From NCBI RefSeq assembly GCF_947486615.1, contig NZ_CANKUD010000001.1, positions 62,001-126,000 of the forward strand: DNA of 64,000 nucleotides, given 5' to 3'. This document shows, one piece after another, positions 35,325 to 43,579 of this stretch. The stretch comes from an uncultured Modestobacter sp. (lineage in GTDB: Bacteria > Actinomycetota > Actinomycetes > Mycobacteriales > Geodermatophilaceae). The position numbers were made by a program, and so were the translations under genes. Within the stretch, counting starts at the first letter, position 1. Each line of letters begins with the position of its first letter. The notes under the pieces are model-generated. The model was not told the DNA's origin and did no database searches. It worked only from the letters and a program-made list of their open reading frames with translations.

Positions 35325-36611
35325 ATGTCGTGGGACTTCAGCACCGATCCCGACTACCAGGTCCAGCTCGACTGGGCCGACTCGTTCGTCCGCACCGAGG
35401 TGGCGCGGCTGGACCTGCTCTGGCCGCACGACATCTACAAGCCGCTGACCGACCAGCAGCGGTCGGTCGTCGACCCGCTCAAGGAGCAGGTGCGGGAGCA
35501 GGGGCTGTGGGCCTGCCACCTGGGCCGTGAGCTCGGCGGCCAGGGCTACGGCCAGCTCCAGCTCGCCCTGCTCAACGAGATCCTAGGCCGGTCGAAGTGG
35601 GGCCCGCGGATCTTCGGCACCCAGGCGCCCGACACCGGCAACGCCGAGATCCTGGCCCACTACGGCACCTCCGAGCAGAAGGCGCGCTACCTGGCGCCGC
35701 TGCTGGAGGGCGACATCGTGTCCTGCTTCTCGATGACCGAGCCGCAGGCCGGCGCCGATCCCGGTGAGTTCACCACCCGGGCGGTGCGCGACGGCGACCA
35801 CTGGGTGCTCAACGGGAGCAAGTTCTTCTCCTCCAACGCCCGGTGGGCGAGCTTCCTCATCGTCATGGCGGTGACCAACCCCGAGGCCGGCGTCCGCAAC
35901 CGGATGTCGATGTTCCTGATGCCCACGGACACCCCCGGCATCGAGATCGTCCGGGACGTCGCCCTGTTCGGTGACCCAGAGGGTGAGGGCTCCCACGCGC
36001 TGATCAGCTACACGGACGTCCGGGTGCCGGCCGACGCACTCCTGGGCGAGGAGGGCGACGCGTTCGGCGTGGCCCAGACGCGCCTCGGCGGCGGGCGGGT
36101 CCACCACGCGATGCGCACCGTCGGGCTGGCCCAGGAGGCCCTGGACATGATGGCCGAGCGGGCGCTGAGCCGGCGGACCAAGGGCAGCGTGCTCGCCGAC
36201 AAGCAGGCCGTGCAGGGCTACCTCGCGGACTCCTACATTCAGGTCCAGCAGTTCCGGATGTTCGTGCTCTACACGGCCTGGCAGATCGACAGGTACCAGG
36301 ACTACCAGCGGGTCCGGAAGGACATCGCGGCGATCAAGGTGCTCACCCCTAAGGTGCTGCACGACGTCGTCCAGCGGGCCATCCAGGTGCACGGGGCGCT
36401 CGGCGTCACCGACGAGCTGCCGCTGATGAGCATGGCCCTCACCGCCCAGGTGCTGGCGCTCGCCGACGGCCCGACCGAGGTGCACCAGGTGACCGTGGCC
36501 CGCCAGCTGCTCCGCGGCTACGCGCCGTCGGAGGGCCTGTGGCCGTCCGCGCACATCCCGACCCGCCGGGCGCAGGCCCAGGCGGAGCTGTTCGGCTCCG
36601 TCCCGGCCTGA
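35325..36611 (+). CDS. Acyl-CoA dehydrogenase (third in the window)
   Basis: A 428-residue acyl-CoA dehydrogenase of the longer FadE type. CFSMTEPQAGADPGEFTTRA (FAD/substrate site) is at about 137-156, and HGALGVTDELPLMSM precedes the C-terminal DGPTEVHQVTVARQLLRGY. GAGAGGAT precedes the ATG. It lies between two SDR genes in the same direction, next to the ACAD10/11-like phosphotransferase gene. Confidence 0.9.
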   Translation: MSWDFSTDPDYQVQLDWADSFVRTEVARLDLLWPHDIYKPLTDQQRSVVDPLKEQVREQGLWACHLGRELGGQGYGQLQLALLNEILGRSKWGPRIFGTQAPDTGNAEILAHYGTSEQKARYLAPLLEGDIVSCFSMTEPQAGADPGEFTTRAVRDGDHWVLNGSKFFSSNARWASFLIVMAVTNPEAGVRNRMSMFLMPTDTPGIEIVRDVALFGDPEGEGSHALISYTDVRVPADALLGEEGDAFGVAQTRLGGGRVHHAMRTVGLAQEALDMMAERALSRRTKGSVLADKQAVQGYLADSYIQVQQFRMFVLYTAWQIDRYQDYQRVRKDIAAIKVLTPKVLHDVVQRAIQVHGALGVTDELPLMSMALTAQVLALADGPTEVHQVTVARQLLRGYAPSEGLWPSAHIPTRRAQAQAELFGSVPA

Positions 36612-36655
36612 GCGGCGGCCGGGACCACCAGCGATCGCACGAGGAGGAGGACAGC

Positions 36656-37417
36656 ATGGAGAACACGAGGCTGCCGGGTCGCCGGATCATCGTCACCGGG
36701 GGTGCCAGCGGCATGGGATTGGGCCTCGTGCAGGCCTTTCCGCGGCTGGGGGCGGAGGTCGTCTCGCTCGACCTGGCCGACGCCGGGGCGGCGAGTGCCG
36801 AGGCGGCCGGTGCCCGGTTCGTGCGCGCCGACGTCACCAGCAAGGAGTCCGTGGACGCCGCCGTCGCCGAGGCGGTCGCGCTGCTCGGCGGGCTCGACGT
36901 GCTGGTGCACGCGGCCGGCATCGCGCCCGGAGCGCCGGCCCAGGACATCTCCCTGGACCACTGGACGTCGGTGATGGCGGTCAACGCGACCGGGACCTTC
37001 CTGACCAACCAGGCGGTGTTCCCCCATCTCCGGGAGACCGGCGGGCAGATCCTCAACTTCGCCTCGGCCGCGGGCATCACCGGGCTGCCGAACAAAGCTG
37101 CCTACTCGGCGAGCAAGGGCGCCGTGCTGGCCTGGAGCCGGACCGTCGCCGCCGAGTGGGGACCGCACGGGATCACGGTCAACTGCATCGCCCCCGCCAT
37201 CTGGACCCCGATGTACGACCGGACCCGGGCCGCCATGACCCCGGAGCAGCTGGCGGACCACGACGCCCAGATGGCCGCGGTCGTCCCGCTCGGCGGCAGG
37301 CTGGGGGACGTCGAGGAGCACTTCGTGCCGGTGCTGGCCTTCCTCGCCAGCCCCGGCGCCCGCTTCATGACCGGCCAGGTGTTCGCCATCGACGGCGGCA
37401 CCGTGATGGTCCGGTAG
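36656..37417 (+). CDS. Short-chain dehydrogenase/reductase
   Basis: A 253-residue classical SDR: VTGGASGMGLGL, then VLVHAAGIAPG in place of NNAG, ASAAGITG with the serine, and the active pair AYSASKGA. The C-terminal FMTGQVFAIDGGT is typical. GAGGAGGAGG precedes the ATG. It is the last gene of the operon that began at 33455. Confidence 0.88.
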   Translation: MENTRLPGRRIIVTGGASGMGLGLVQAFPRLGAEVVSLDLADAGAASAEAAGARFVRADVTSKESVDAAVAEAVALLGGLDVLVHAAGIAPGAPAQDISLDHWTSVMAVNATGTFLTNQAVFPHLRETGGQILNFASAAGITGLPNKAAYSASKGAVLAWSRTVAAEWGPHGITVNCIAPAIWTPMYDRTRAAMTPEQLADHDAQMAAVVPLGGRLGDVEEHFVPVLAFLASPGARFMTGQVFAIDGGTVMVR

Positions 37418-37434
37418 CGGGCCCCGGACCGGCC

Positions 37435-38349
37435 TCAGCGGAACGAGGACACGGCCTCGCCGAGCATGCCCACGTCCGCGGCGAAGGCGGCGTAGCTGCG
37501 GCTGGCCGGCTCGAGGGTCAGCCAGGTGACCCCGGCGTCGGCATAGGCCGGCAGCCGGGTGGCCAGCACGGTGCAGAACTCCTCGGTCCGGCCGGCGCGC
37601 AGCAGCGACTTCTCGAAGGGGGAGAAGCTGATCTCCAGCGGTGGGCTGCCGCGCTCGGCGCGCCCGGCCTGGACCCCGGCCACCGCCGCGGCGAGGTCGT
37701 CGAGGGAGTCCAGCGCCGGCGTGCCGGTGATCCTCGCCGTGTCCGCCCCCTGCGAGATGGGCGACCAGCCGTCGGCGAGGGCGACCGCCCGCCGCTGCGC
37801 GGCACCGCTGTTGCCGCCCAGCCAGATGGGCGGGCCACCGGGCTGCACGGGCGCCGGCAGCATCGTGTGGCCGTGGGCGGGGAACAGGTCGCTGTCGTGG
37901 TCGGTGCCGGCCCAGGCAGCCCGCATGGCGGGGATGGCGGCGTCCAGGTGCCGGCCCCGGGTCGTGAAGTCGACACCCAGGACGTCGAACTCCGCCTTCA
38001 GGTACCCCACGGCCATCCCGGCGGTGACCCGGCCACCGGAGACGACGTCGAGGGAGGCCAGCGCCTTGGCCGTCAGGTAGGGGTGCCGGTAGCCGGCCAC
38101 CAGCACGTGCGTGAACAGCCGGACCCGTCGGGTGGCCCCGGCCATGACCGCCAGGGCGACGAAGGGGTCCAGCGCGTGGTGGCCCCCGGCGGCCAGCCAG
38201 TCGTCGGCCGGGAAGGGGTGCTCGCTGACCGCGATGCCGTCGAAGCCGGCGTCCTCGACGGTCCGGGCGACCGAGCCCAGGTCCGCGCCGTCGAGCCAGC
38301 GGTGGTGGTGCTTCACGGCGCGCATCGGGTACACGAGGGTGAAGCGCAC
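37435..38349 (-). CDS. LLM-class F420-dependent oxidoreductase, second copy
   Basis: A 304-residue paralogue of the gene at 5798-6715, with EDAGFDGIAVSEHPFP, VAGYRHPYLTAKALASLD, GRVTAGMAVGY and GGPPIWLGGNS. It starts at GTG 38349 with GGGAG rather far upstream. It converges on the SDR and lies downstream of the alcohol dehydrogenase. The decayed copy at 25878-26110 is closer to this gene than to the one at 5798. Confidence 0.85.
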   Translation of the reverse strand: MRFTLVYPMRAVKHHHRWLDGADLGSVARTVEDAGFDGIAVSEHPFPADDWLAAGGHHALDPFVALAVMAGATRRVRLFTHVLVAGYRHPYLTAKALASLDVVSGGRVTAGMAVGYLKAEFDVLGVDFTTRGRHLDAAIPAMRAAWAGTDHDSDLFPAHGHTMLPAPVQPGGPPIWLGGNSGAAQRRAVALADGWSPISQGADTARITGTPALDSLDDLAAAVAGVQAGRAERGSPPLEISFSPFEKSLLRAGRTEEFCTVLATRLPAYADAGVTWLTLEPASRSYAAFAADVGMLGEAVSSFR

Positions 38350-38382
38350 GGTCGTCGTGTCTCCCGGGTCCGGTGGCGGCTG

Positions 38383-39327
38383 TCAGTCGGCGTAGCGGGC
38401 GATCAGGCGGCCGGTGGCCTCGCCCCGGCGCAGCTGGTCCAACCCGGCGGGGATGTCGTCGAAGCCCAGGGTGGTGATCACCGGGTCCAGCTCTCCGGAC
38501 GCCATCAGCTGGTAGACCGACTCCAGGTCGGCCCGCTCGCTGCCCAGCGTGCCGAGCAGCTCGACCCGCTTGATGACCAGGCGCTCCACCGAGATGGTCG
38601 CCTCCGGCGCACCGGCGCCCACCTGCACCACGCGGCCGCCCGGCCGGACGGCGTCGATCGCCGGGCCGGTGGTGCGCATGCCGGCGAAGTCGATGAGGAC
38701 GTCGAGACCCAGCGGGGCCAGGTCGGCGACGTCGGTGACGAAGCCCTGTGCGCCGAGCCCCCGGGCGACGTCCTCGAGCTCCGCGCGGACGTCGGCGACG
38801 TGCACCTCCGCGCCGGCCAGGACGGCGATGCGGGCGCCGACCTGGCCGAGCCCGCCCAGTCCGATCACCCCGACCCGGGTGCCCGCGGTCACCTGCGCGA
38901 CTGCGCGGACGGCGTGGTGAGAGGTGGCGCCGGCGTCGCAGCCGCTGGCCGCCTGCTCGAAGCCGACCCCGTCCGGGATGGGGACCAGCTCGCCCACCCG
39001 GCCGATGGTCGCCGCGGCGTACCCGCCGTCGCGGCCCACCCCGGGACCGTGGAAGCCGCCGCTGGGATCGATGCCCACCCGGTCTCCGACGCGCACGCCG
39101 GTGACGCCGGGCCCCAGTTCCCGGACCACGCCGGCGACCTCGTGGCCCAGCACGATCGGCACCTGACCCAGGATCGAGGACGTCGGGCCGTCCATGATCG
39201 CCACGTCGGTGTGGCAGAGGCCGGCGGCGCGGACGTCGACGACGACCTCGCCGGCGCCGGCGACCGGCTCGGGCAGCTCCACCCGGGCGAGCGGCTCGCC
39301 CGTTCCCACGTACTGCCATGCCCGCAC
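38383..39327 (-). CDS. Zinc-type alcohol dehydrogenase without the structural-zinc loop
   Basis: A 314-residue medium-chain dehydrogenase. The catalytic zinc residues are kept (GLCHTD, GHEVAGVV, and a later Cys in SGCDAGATSHHAV), and the NAD site is VIGLGGLGQVGARIA. The four-Cys structural zinc loop of normal members is replaced by a short DPSGGFHGPGVGRDGGY, so the protein is about 30 residues short. It would oxidise an alcohol or reduce an aldehyde. GGGAG precedes the GTG start. Confidence 0.8.
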   Translation of the reverse strand: MRAWQYVGTGEPLARVELPEPVAGAGEVVVDVRAAGLCHTDVAIMDGPTSSILGQVPIVLGHEVAGVVRELGPGVTGVRVGDRVGIDPSGGFHGPGVGRDGGYAAATIGRVGELVPIPDGVGFEQAASGCDAGATSHHAVRAVAQVTAGTRVGVIGLGGLGQVGARIAVLAGAEVHVADVRAELEDVARGLGAQGFVTDVADLAPLGLDVLIDFAGMRTTGPAIDAVRPGGRVVQVGAGAPEATISVERLVIKRVELLGTLGSERADLESVYQLMASGELDPVITTLGFDDIPAGLDQLRRGEATGRLIARYAD

Positions 39328-39635
39328 GGAGGTCTCCCGGTGCTCGGGCGCCGCCGGCCGACCGGTGGCGCAGGAACGGACAGCCAGATCTGACGGTCTG
39401 TCCTGGTGTGCACAGTGCCATGTGGAGGCCCGAGCCGGGGCGTCGGCCGCGCCCCGTCCGGGCGGCGACGGGCCGCGTCGAGTAATCCGCTAACTGTTAT
39501 GACTCATCTCTCGACTTGGGTGACTTTTGTCGCTAGCTTTCGGCCGTCAGGGCTTGGGCGCCCACCAGCGCGCCGCCCCCACTGGGATCGAACGGGCGCG
39601 AGCGCGTTCCCCCGCAGACATCGAGGAGAAGGTCC
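39328..39635. other. Intergenic region before a binding-protein gene
   Basis: About 300 bases between the alcohol dehydrogenase and the rightward binding-protein gene. An AT-richer part (39485-39540) with TAACTGTTATGACTC and CTTTTGTCGCTAGC must hold the promoter, but I see no convincing -35/-10 pair at 17 bases. Nothing else is evident. Confidence 0.4.
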
Positions 39636-40913
39636 ATGCGGTCAGTTGCACAGCGCGGTGCCAGATCAATGCTCGGAGCCGCGCTGCTCAGCGTCGTGCT
39701 CGTCACGGCTGCCTGTGGCAGCGACGACGCCAGCGACGACGGGGGATCCGCACCCGACCCGGCGGCCGCCGCCGCCGCGCTCGGCGAGGACAATCCGGCC
39801 AGCGGAGATCCGATCAAGCTGGGCGTCGTGAGCGACGGCCAGACGGAGGCCTTCGACACCAACAACGAGATCCTGGCGGCCGAGGCAGTCATCGCGTACG
39901 CCAACGACCACCTCGGTGGCCTGGGCGGACACCCGATCGAGCTGGTGACCTGCGAGACCAAGGGCACCCCCGCCGGCGCCCAGGACTGCGGCAACCAGTT
40001 CATCAACGAGGGCGTGCTCGCCATCTCCGGCGCCGTCCCCGGCCAGATCGACCCCGTGGTGAACGTGCTCAGCCCGGCGGGGATTCCGACCGGCCTGCAG
40101 AGCGGCTCGAGCCAGGTCGTGCTGCAGAGCCCCGACACCTACGTCTGGTCCAACCCCCTCTCGGTGTTCGGCACGCCCGCCGCCTACGCCCGGGAGAACG
40201 ACATCTCGAAGGCGGCGATGCTCGTCATCGACGTCCCGGGTGCCGCCGGGCCGGCCAAGCAGCTCGGCCCGGTCTTCTTCGGCAACGCAGACGCCGACTT
40301 GGAGGTCATCGCCATCCCGCCGGGCACCCCGGACATGACCCCGCAGGTGCAGCAGGCGGAGAACAACGAGCCGGAGATGTACTACCTGCTCGGTGACCCG
40401 ACCTTCTGCGCCGGCGCCATCAAGGCACTCAAGACGCTGAACGTCACCGTCCCGATCGTCGCCCTGGACCGGTGCCTCGGCGAGGACGCCGCGGCCTCCA
40501 TCCCCGGCGGCTACGAGGGCGTCACGGTCGCCACCGGCGCGATCACCAACGCCGACGATCCGGAGTTCGAGCTCTTCAACGCCGTCATCGACACCTACGG
40601 TGAGGACCTGGAAGCCGAGTCGGTGACCATCAGTGCCTACCAGGGGATGCTCGGCCTGATCCGCGCGGTCAACGCCTCGGAGCTCGTCGACCTCACCCCG
40701 GCCGGCGTGTCCGCGGCCATCAAGGCCATGCCGGCGACGGACTACCCGCTGGGCGGGGGCGCCACCTACCAGTGCAACGCGCAGGCGGTGGCCGACATCT
40801 CGCCGAACATCTGCTCGACGTTCGGTGCGATCGCCGACGCCGATGCCGAGGGTGCGCTGTCCAACTTCGAGGACGTCGACGCCGAGGGCATCTACGTCCT
40901 CTCCGCCGGCTGA
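39636..40913 (+). CDS. Branched-chain-amino-acid-type ABC binding lipoprotein
   Basis: A 425-residue receptor of the type-6 periplasmic binding family (LivJ-like). The signal peptide ends in the lipobox VTAAC (Cys near 27), followed by an acidic, Ala-rich linker. IKLGVVSDGQTEAFDTNNEI begins the first domain and ISAYQGMLGLIRAVNAS lies near the end. In catabolic islands such receptors often bind aromatic or cyclic acids rather than amino acids. GAGGAGAAGG precedes the ATG. Its transporter is encoded at 43580-47133. Confidence 0.88.
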   Translation: MRSVAQRGARSMLGAALLSVVLVTAACGSDDASDDGGSAPDPAAAAAALGEDNPASGDPIKLGVVSDGQTEAFDTNNEILAAEAVIAYANDHLGGLGGHPIELVTCETKGTPAGAQDCGNQFINEGVLAISGAVPGQIDPVVNVLSPAGIPTGLQSGSSQVVLQSPDTYVWSNPLSVFGTPAAYARENDISKAAMLVIDVPGAAGPAKQLGPVFFGNADADLEVIAIPPGTPDMTPQVQQAENNEPEMYYLLGDPTFCAGAIKALKTLNVTVPIVALDRCLGEDAAASIPGGYEGVTVATGAITNADDPEFELFNAVIDTYGEDLEAESVTISAYQGMLGLIRAVNASELVDLTPAGVSAAIKAMPATDYPLGGGATYQCNAQAVADISPNICSTFGAIADADAEGALSNFEDVDAEGIYVLSAG

Positions 40914-40917
40914 TCCA

Positions 40918-40999
40918 CCGCCGGCCCGCCGCCGGGCAGCCCACCTCCTAAGGGTCGGTTGCACGCTCCCGCCAGGGAGCACTGGCGGCGGGCCGGCGG
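40918..40999 (+). terminator. Large stem-loop after the binding-protein gene
   Basis: A 16-bp perfect inverted repeat (left arm CCGCCGGCCCGCCGCC, 40918-40933; right arm 40984-40999) starts 4 bases after the stop codon. The 50-base interior holds a second hairpin, GCTCCC-GCCA-GGGAGC (40965-40980). It may stop transcription or protect the 3' end of an abundant receptor mRNA. Confidence 0.6.
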
Positions 41000-41113
41000 A
41001 GCCGGACCCGGTACAGCGGACAGTCCCCGGATCGGACCGGCCGAGGGACCCGAGGTCACTGCGGTCGACGACCCGTCGCCGCCACCAGCGTGATGCAACG
41101 AGGAGCGCCGTCC

Positions 41114-41905
41114 ATGTCCGCTGCGGAGCCAGCCGCCTTCCCCCGCAGTACGCCGACACCGATCGGCCACGAGCTGCGGGTGCCAAAGATGGCCGAGCTG
41201 GTCGCGGCCCGCCTCCGTGGTCAGATCATCCGGGGCGAACTGGCTGAGGGTGAGTCCCTACCCCCGGAGGCCGCCCTGCTGGCGCAGTTCGGCGTCTCCC
41301 GGCCCACCCTGCGCGAGGCCTTCCGCGTGCTCGAGGCCGAGTCCCTGATCATCGTGCGGCGGGGCGCCCGCGGCGGCGCCCGCGTCCAGTTGCCCAGCGC
41401 CGAGGTGGCGGCGCGCTACGCCGGGCTGATCCTCCAGCACCGGGGCACGACCCTGGCGGACGTCTACCTCGCCCGGATCGTCATCGAGCCGCAGGCCGTC
41501 GGGCTGCTGGCCCGGCGACGTTCCGACGACGACGTTCGGGAACTCCGGGAGGCGCTGGCTGTCGGTGCGGAGCCGGGTGAGACCCGGCTGCAGACGTTGG
41601 CACGGCACGAACAGTTCCACACGCTGCTCGTCGCCCTGACCGGCAACCAGACACTGCCCCTGCTCATGGGGATGATCGAGCACATCTTCACCCTGGGGAA
41701 CTGGTCGGTGGTTCAGTCCGACCCCAATTCTCCCGACCTCGCGGCCGCCAGCCGCCGCGGGTTGCGCGCCCACCGCGAGGTCGTCGACCTGATCGAGGTC
41801 GGGGACGACGTCGCCGCCGAGAAGCTCTGGCGACGGCACCTGACCGCAGCACAGGAGTACCTGGTGCACGGGAACGCTACGACGGTCCTGGATCTGCTCG
41901 GTTGA
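41114..41905 (+). CDS. GntR-family regulator, FadR/FCD type, second copy
   Basis: A 263-residue paralogue of the regulator at 29990-30775. Both share VPKMAELVA, GVSRPTLREAFRVLE, RRGAxGG and the VAARYAGxxLQHRGTTL linker. The FCD residues are in RHEQFHTLLVALTGN and AHREVVDL. GAGGAG precedes the ATG. It begins a run of three rightward genes (regulator and two SDR-like proteins) upstream of the importer. Confidence 0.88.
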   Translation: MSAAEPAAFPRSTPTPIGHELRVPKMAELVAARLRGQIIRGELAEGESLPPEAALLAQFGVSRPTLREAFRVLEAESLIIVRRGARGGARVQLPSAEVAARYAGLILQHRGTTLADVYLARIVIEPQAVGLLARRRSDDDVRELREALAVGAEPGETRLQTLARHEQFHTLLVALTGNQTLPLLMGMIEHIFTLGNWSVVQSDPNSPDLAAASRRGLRAHREVVDLIEVGDDVAAEKLWRRHLTAAQEYLVHGNATTVLDLLG

Positions 41906-41934
41906 GCCCGGGAGGGCATAAGGAGGGAACTGCG

Positions 41935-42522
41935 GTGGACCTGGGTCTGACGGGGCGGCTGGTCGTGCTGGCCGGTGCGCCGGATGCGGCGCGGGACGCA
42001 CTGGGGGAGCTGCTGGCGGAGGAGGGGGCCGTGGTGGTCACCTCCGCCCTCGCGGAGGCCGCGCAGTGCCCGGTGGTCGAGCAGGGAGCGGTCGACGCGG
42101 TCGTCGTCGTCCTCCCGCCGGCTCCGCCGGACGCCATCGACGTGGTCACCGAGGTCTCGACGCTGGTCACCGCCTGGCAGCCGGTCGTGGACACGGCGGC
42201 CCTCTACCGCGCTGTCGTCCCCGGCATGGCCTCGCGTGGTCGGGGCCGGTTGCTGGCCGTGCTGCCGACCGCGGTGAAGGCCGCGGGCGCCTCGGGCGGT
42301 GATCTGGACACCGCTGTGGGCCTGGGGGTGCTCGGGATGCATAAGGTGGTGGCCGCCGAGCACGGCGCCCGAGGCGTCACCATCAACGCCGTGCTCCGCG
42401 GCGGCTTGGCCACCGACGCCGACGTCGCCGACGCGGTGAGCTGGTTCGTCTCCGCGCACTCCGGTTACGTCACCGGGTGCGCGGTCTCGGTGGACGGCGG
42501 CGCGCAGCCGTCGGTCTTCTGA
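41935..42522 (+). CDS. Degenerate SDR-like protein without catalytic residues
   Basis: A 195-residue SDR-fold protein, short for the family. The cofactor glycine motif is replaced by LAGAPDAARDAL. The serine and the Tyr-Lys pair are absent (AVLPTAVKAAG and VGLGVLGMHKVV stand at these places). The C-terminal YVTGCAVSVDGG is kept. It starts at a GTG with AGGAGGG and ends 9 bases before a second SDR. Pseudo-SDR subunits paired with an active SDR are known (BbsC with BbsD in benzylsuccinate degradation), and this pair looks analogous. Confidence 0.65.
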   Translation: MDLGLTGRLVVLAGAPDAARDALGELLAEEGAVVVTSALAEAAQCPVVEQGAVDAVVVVLPPAPPDAIDVVTEVSTLVTAWQPVVDTAALYRAVVPGMASRGRGRLLAVLPTAVKAAGASGGDLDTAVGLGVLGMHKVVAAEHGARGVTINAVLRGGLATDADVADAVSWFVSAHSGYVTGCAVSVDGGAQPSVF

Positions 42523-42531
42523 GGCCCGGCC

Positions 42532-43356
42532 GTGGATCTCGGACTGAGCGGTCGGGTGGCGGTGGTCTCCGGGTCCAGCCGCGGCATCGGGCTCGCGACG
42601 GCGCTCGCACTGGGCGCGGAGGGCTGCCGGGTGGTCGTGGTGGCCCGGTCCGCCGACGGCGTGGCGCAGGCCGCGGAACGGGTCCGGGCCACCGGCGCCG
42701 AGGTGCACCCAGTGGTCGCCGACATGACGGTCGAGGCCGACGTCGGCCGGGTCGTCCGGTCGGCCACGGAGCGTTTCGGCCGGGTCGACATCGCGATCAG
42801 CAACGTGATCGGCCATGTCATCGATGCGGCAGTGGAGGGCGCAGGTCCGGCCGCCGGCCGCTTCGCGGGCATGCCGGCGACCGAGTACGGCGCCGAGTTC
42901 TCCCAGCTGGCCGTCTCGGCCTGGCTGCTGGCCCGCGAGACGGTCCCACTCATGCGTCGCGCCAGATGGGGACGGCTGGTGAACGTCGGCTCAGGAGTGG
43001 CACGGGAGCCCAAGACCGATATCCCGCACGTGCTCCCCAACACCGTGCGGCCTGTGGTGGCGGGGTTGATGCGGACCCTGGCCGCCCGCCTGGCCCCCGA
43101 TGGCGTCACCTGCAACAGCGTGCTGACCGGGGGCATCGCCACCGAGCGCAACACCGCGTACTTCACCTGGCTCGCCGCTGAGCGAGACCTGCCCGTGGCC
43201 GAGGTCCTCGCCGGCTTCACCGCCGACGTGCCGGTCCGCCGGATGGGGGAGCCGGCCGAGATCGCCTCGCTGATCACGTTCCTGTGTTCGGCTCGGGCCG
43301 GGCGCGTCACCGGCCAGTCCATCCCGGTCGACGGAGGTGTCAACCGGCACCTGTGA
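42532..43356 (+). CDS. Atypical SDR with LPN-R in place of Tyr-Lys
   Basis: A 274-residue SDR with an intact cofactor site (VSGSSRGIGLAT) and a kept serine (NVGSGVA), but where classical members have YxxxK the sequence reads VLPNTVRPVVAG, so Tyr is lost and Lys is Arg. A subgroup of SDRs with such an (L)xNxxR motif exists; their mechanism differs or is not clear to me. ISNVIG replaces NNAG. Its N-terminus (MDLGLSGR) strongly resembles that of the preceding degenerate protein (MDLGLTGR), which suggests they arose by duplication. Confidence 0.75.
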   Translation: MDLGLSGRVAVVSGSSRGIGLATALALGAEGCRVVVVARSADGVAQAAERVRATGAEVHPVVADMTVEADVGRVVRSATERFGRVDIAISNVIGHVIDAAVEGAGPAAGRFAGMPATEYGAEFSQLAVSAWLLARETVPLMRRARWGRLVNVGSGVAREPKTDIPHVLPNTVRPVVAGLMRTLAARLAPDGVTCNSVLTGGIATERNTAYFTWLAAERDLPVAEVLAGFTADVPVRRMGEPAEIASLITFLCSARAGRVTGQSIPVDGGVNRHL

Positions 43357-43579
43357 CCGGCGCCCGCCGGCGTGCGCGCGGGAAGGCCTGCAGACACTTG
43401 ACACAGGTCACACTGACCCCCCAGCATTCGTCTAACCACTTAACCTACTTCGGCGCACCCGAGAGGCAACTTCGCTCTCTCGCTCACGGCCGTCCGGCCC
43501 GGCTCGAACCGACGAGGCGCTCGGTCACGGCACGGGCCTTCGGCCCGGCGGTCTCCACACGATCACGAAGGAGTGACGC

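Noticed and set aside
36518-39421. A 967-codon minus-strand frame
   Set aside because: It is an Arg/Gly/Pro-rich shadow across an SDR, an F420-type oxidoreductase and an alcohol dehydrogenase in other frames, with no domain.
43398-43403. A perfect TTGACA upstream of the fused importer gene
   Set aside because: No -10-like hexamer lies 16-19 bases downstream, so I do not call a promoter.
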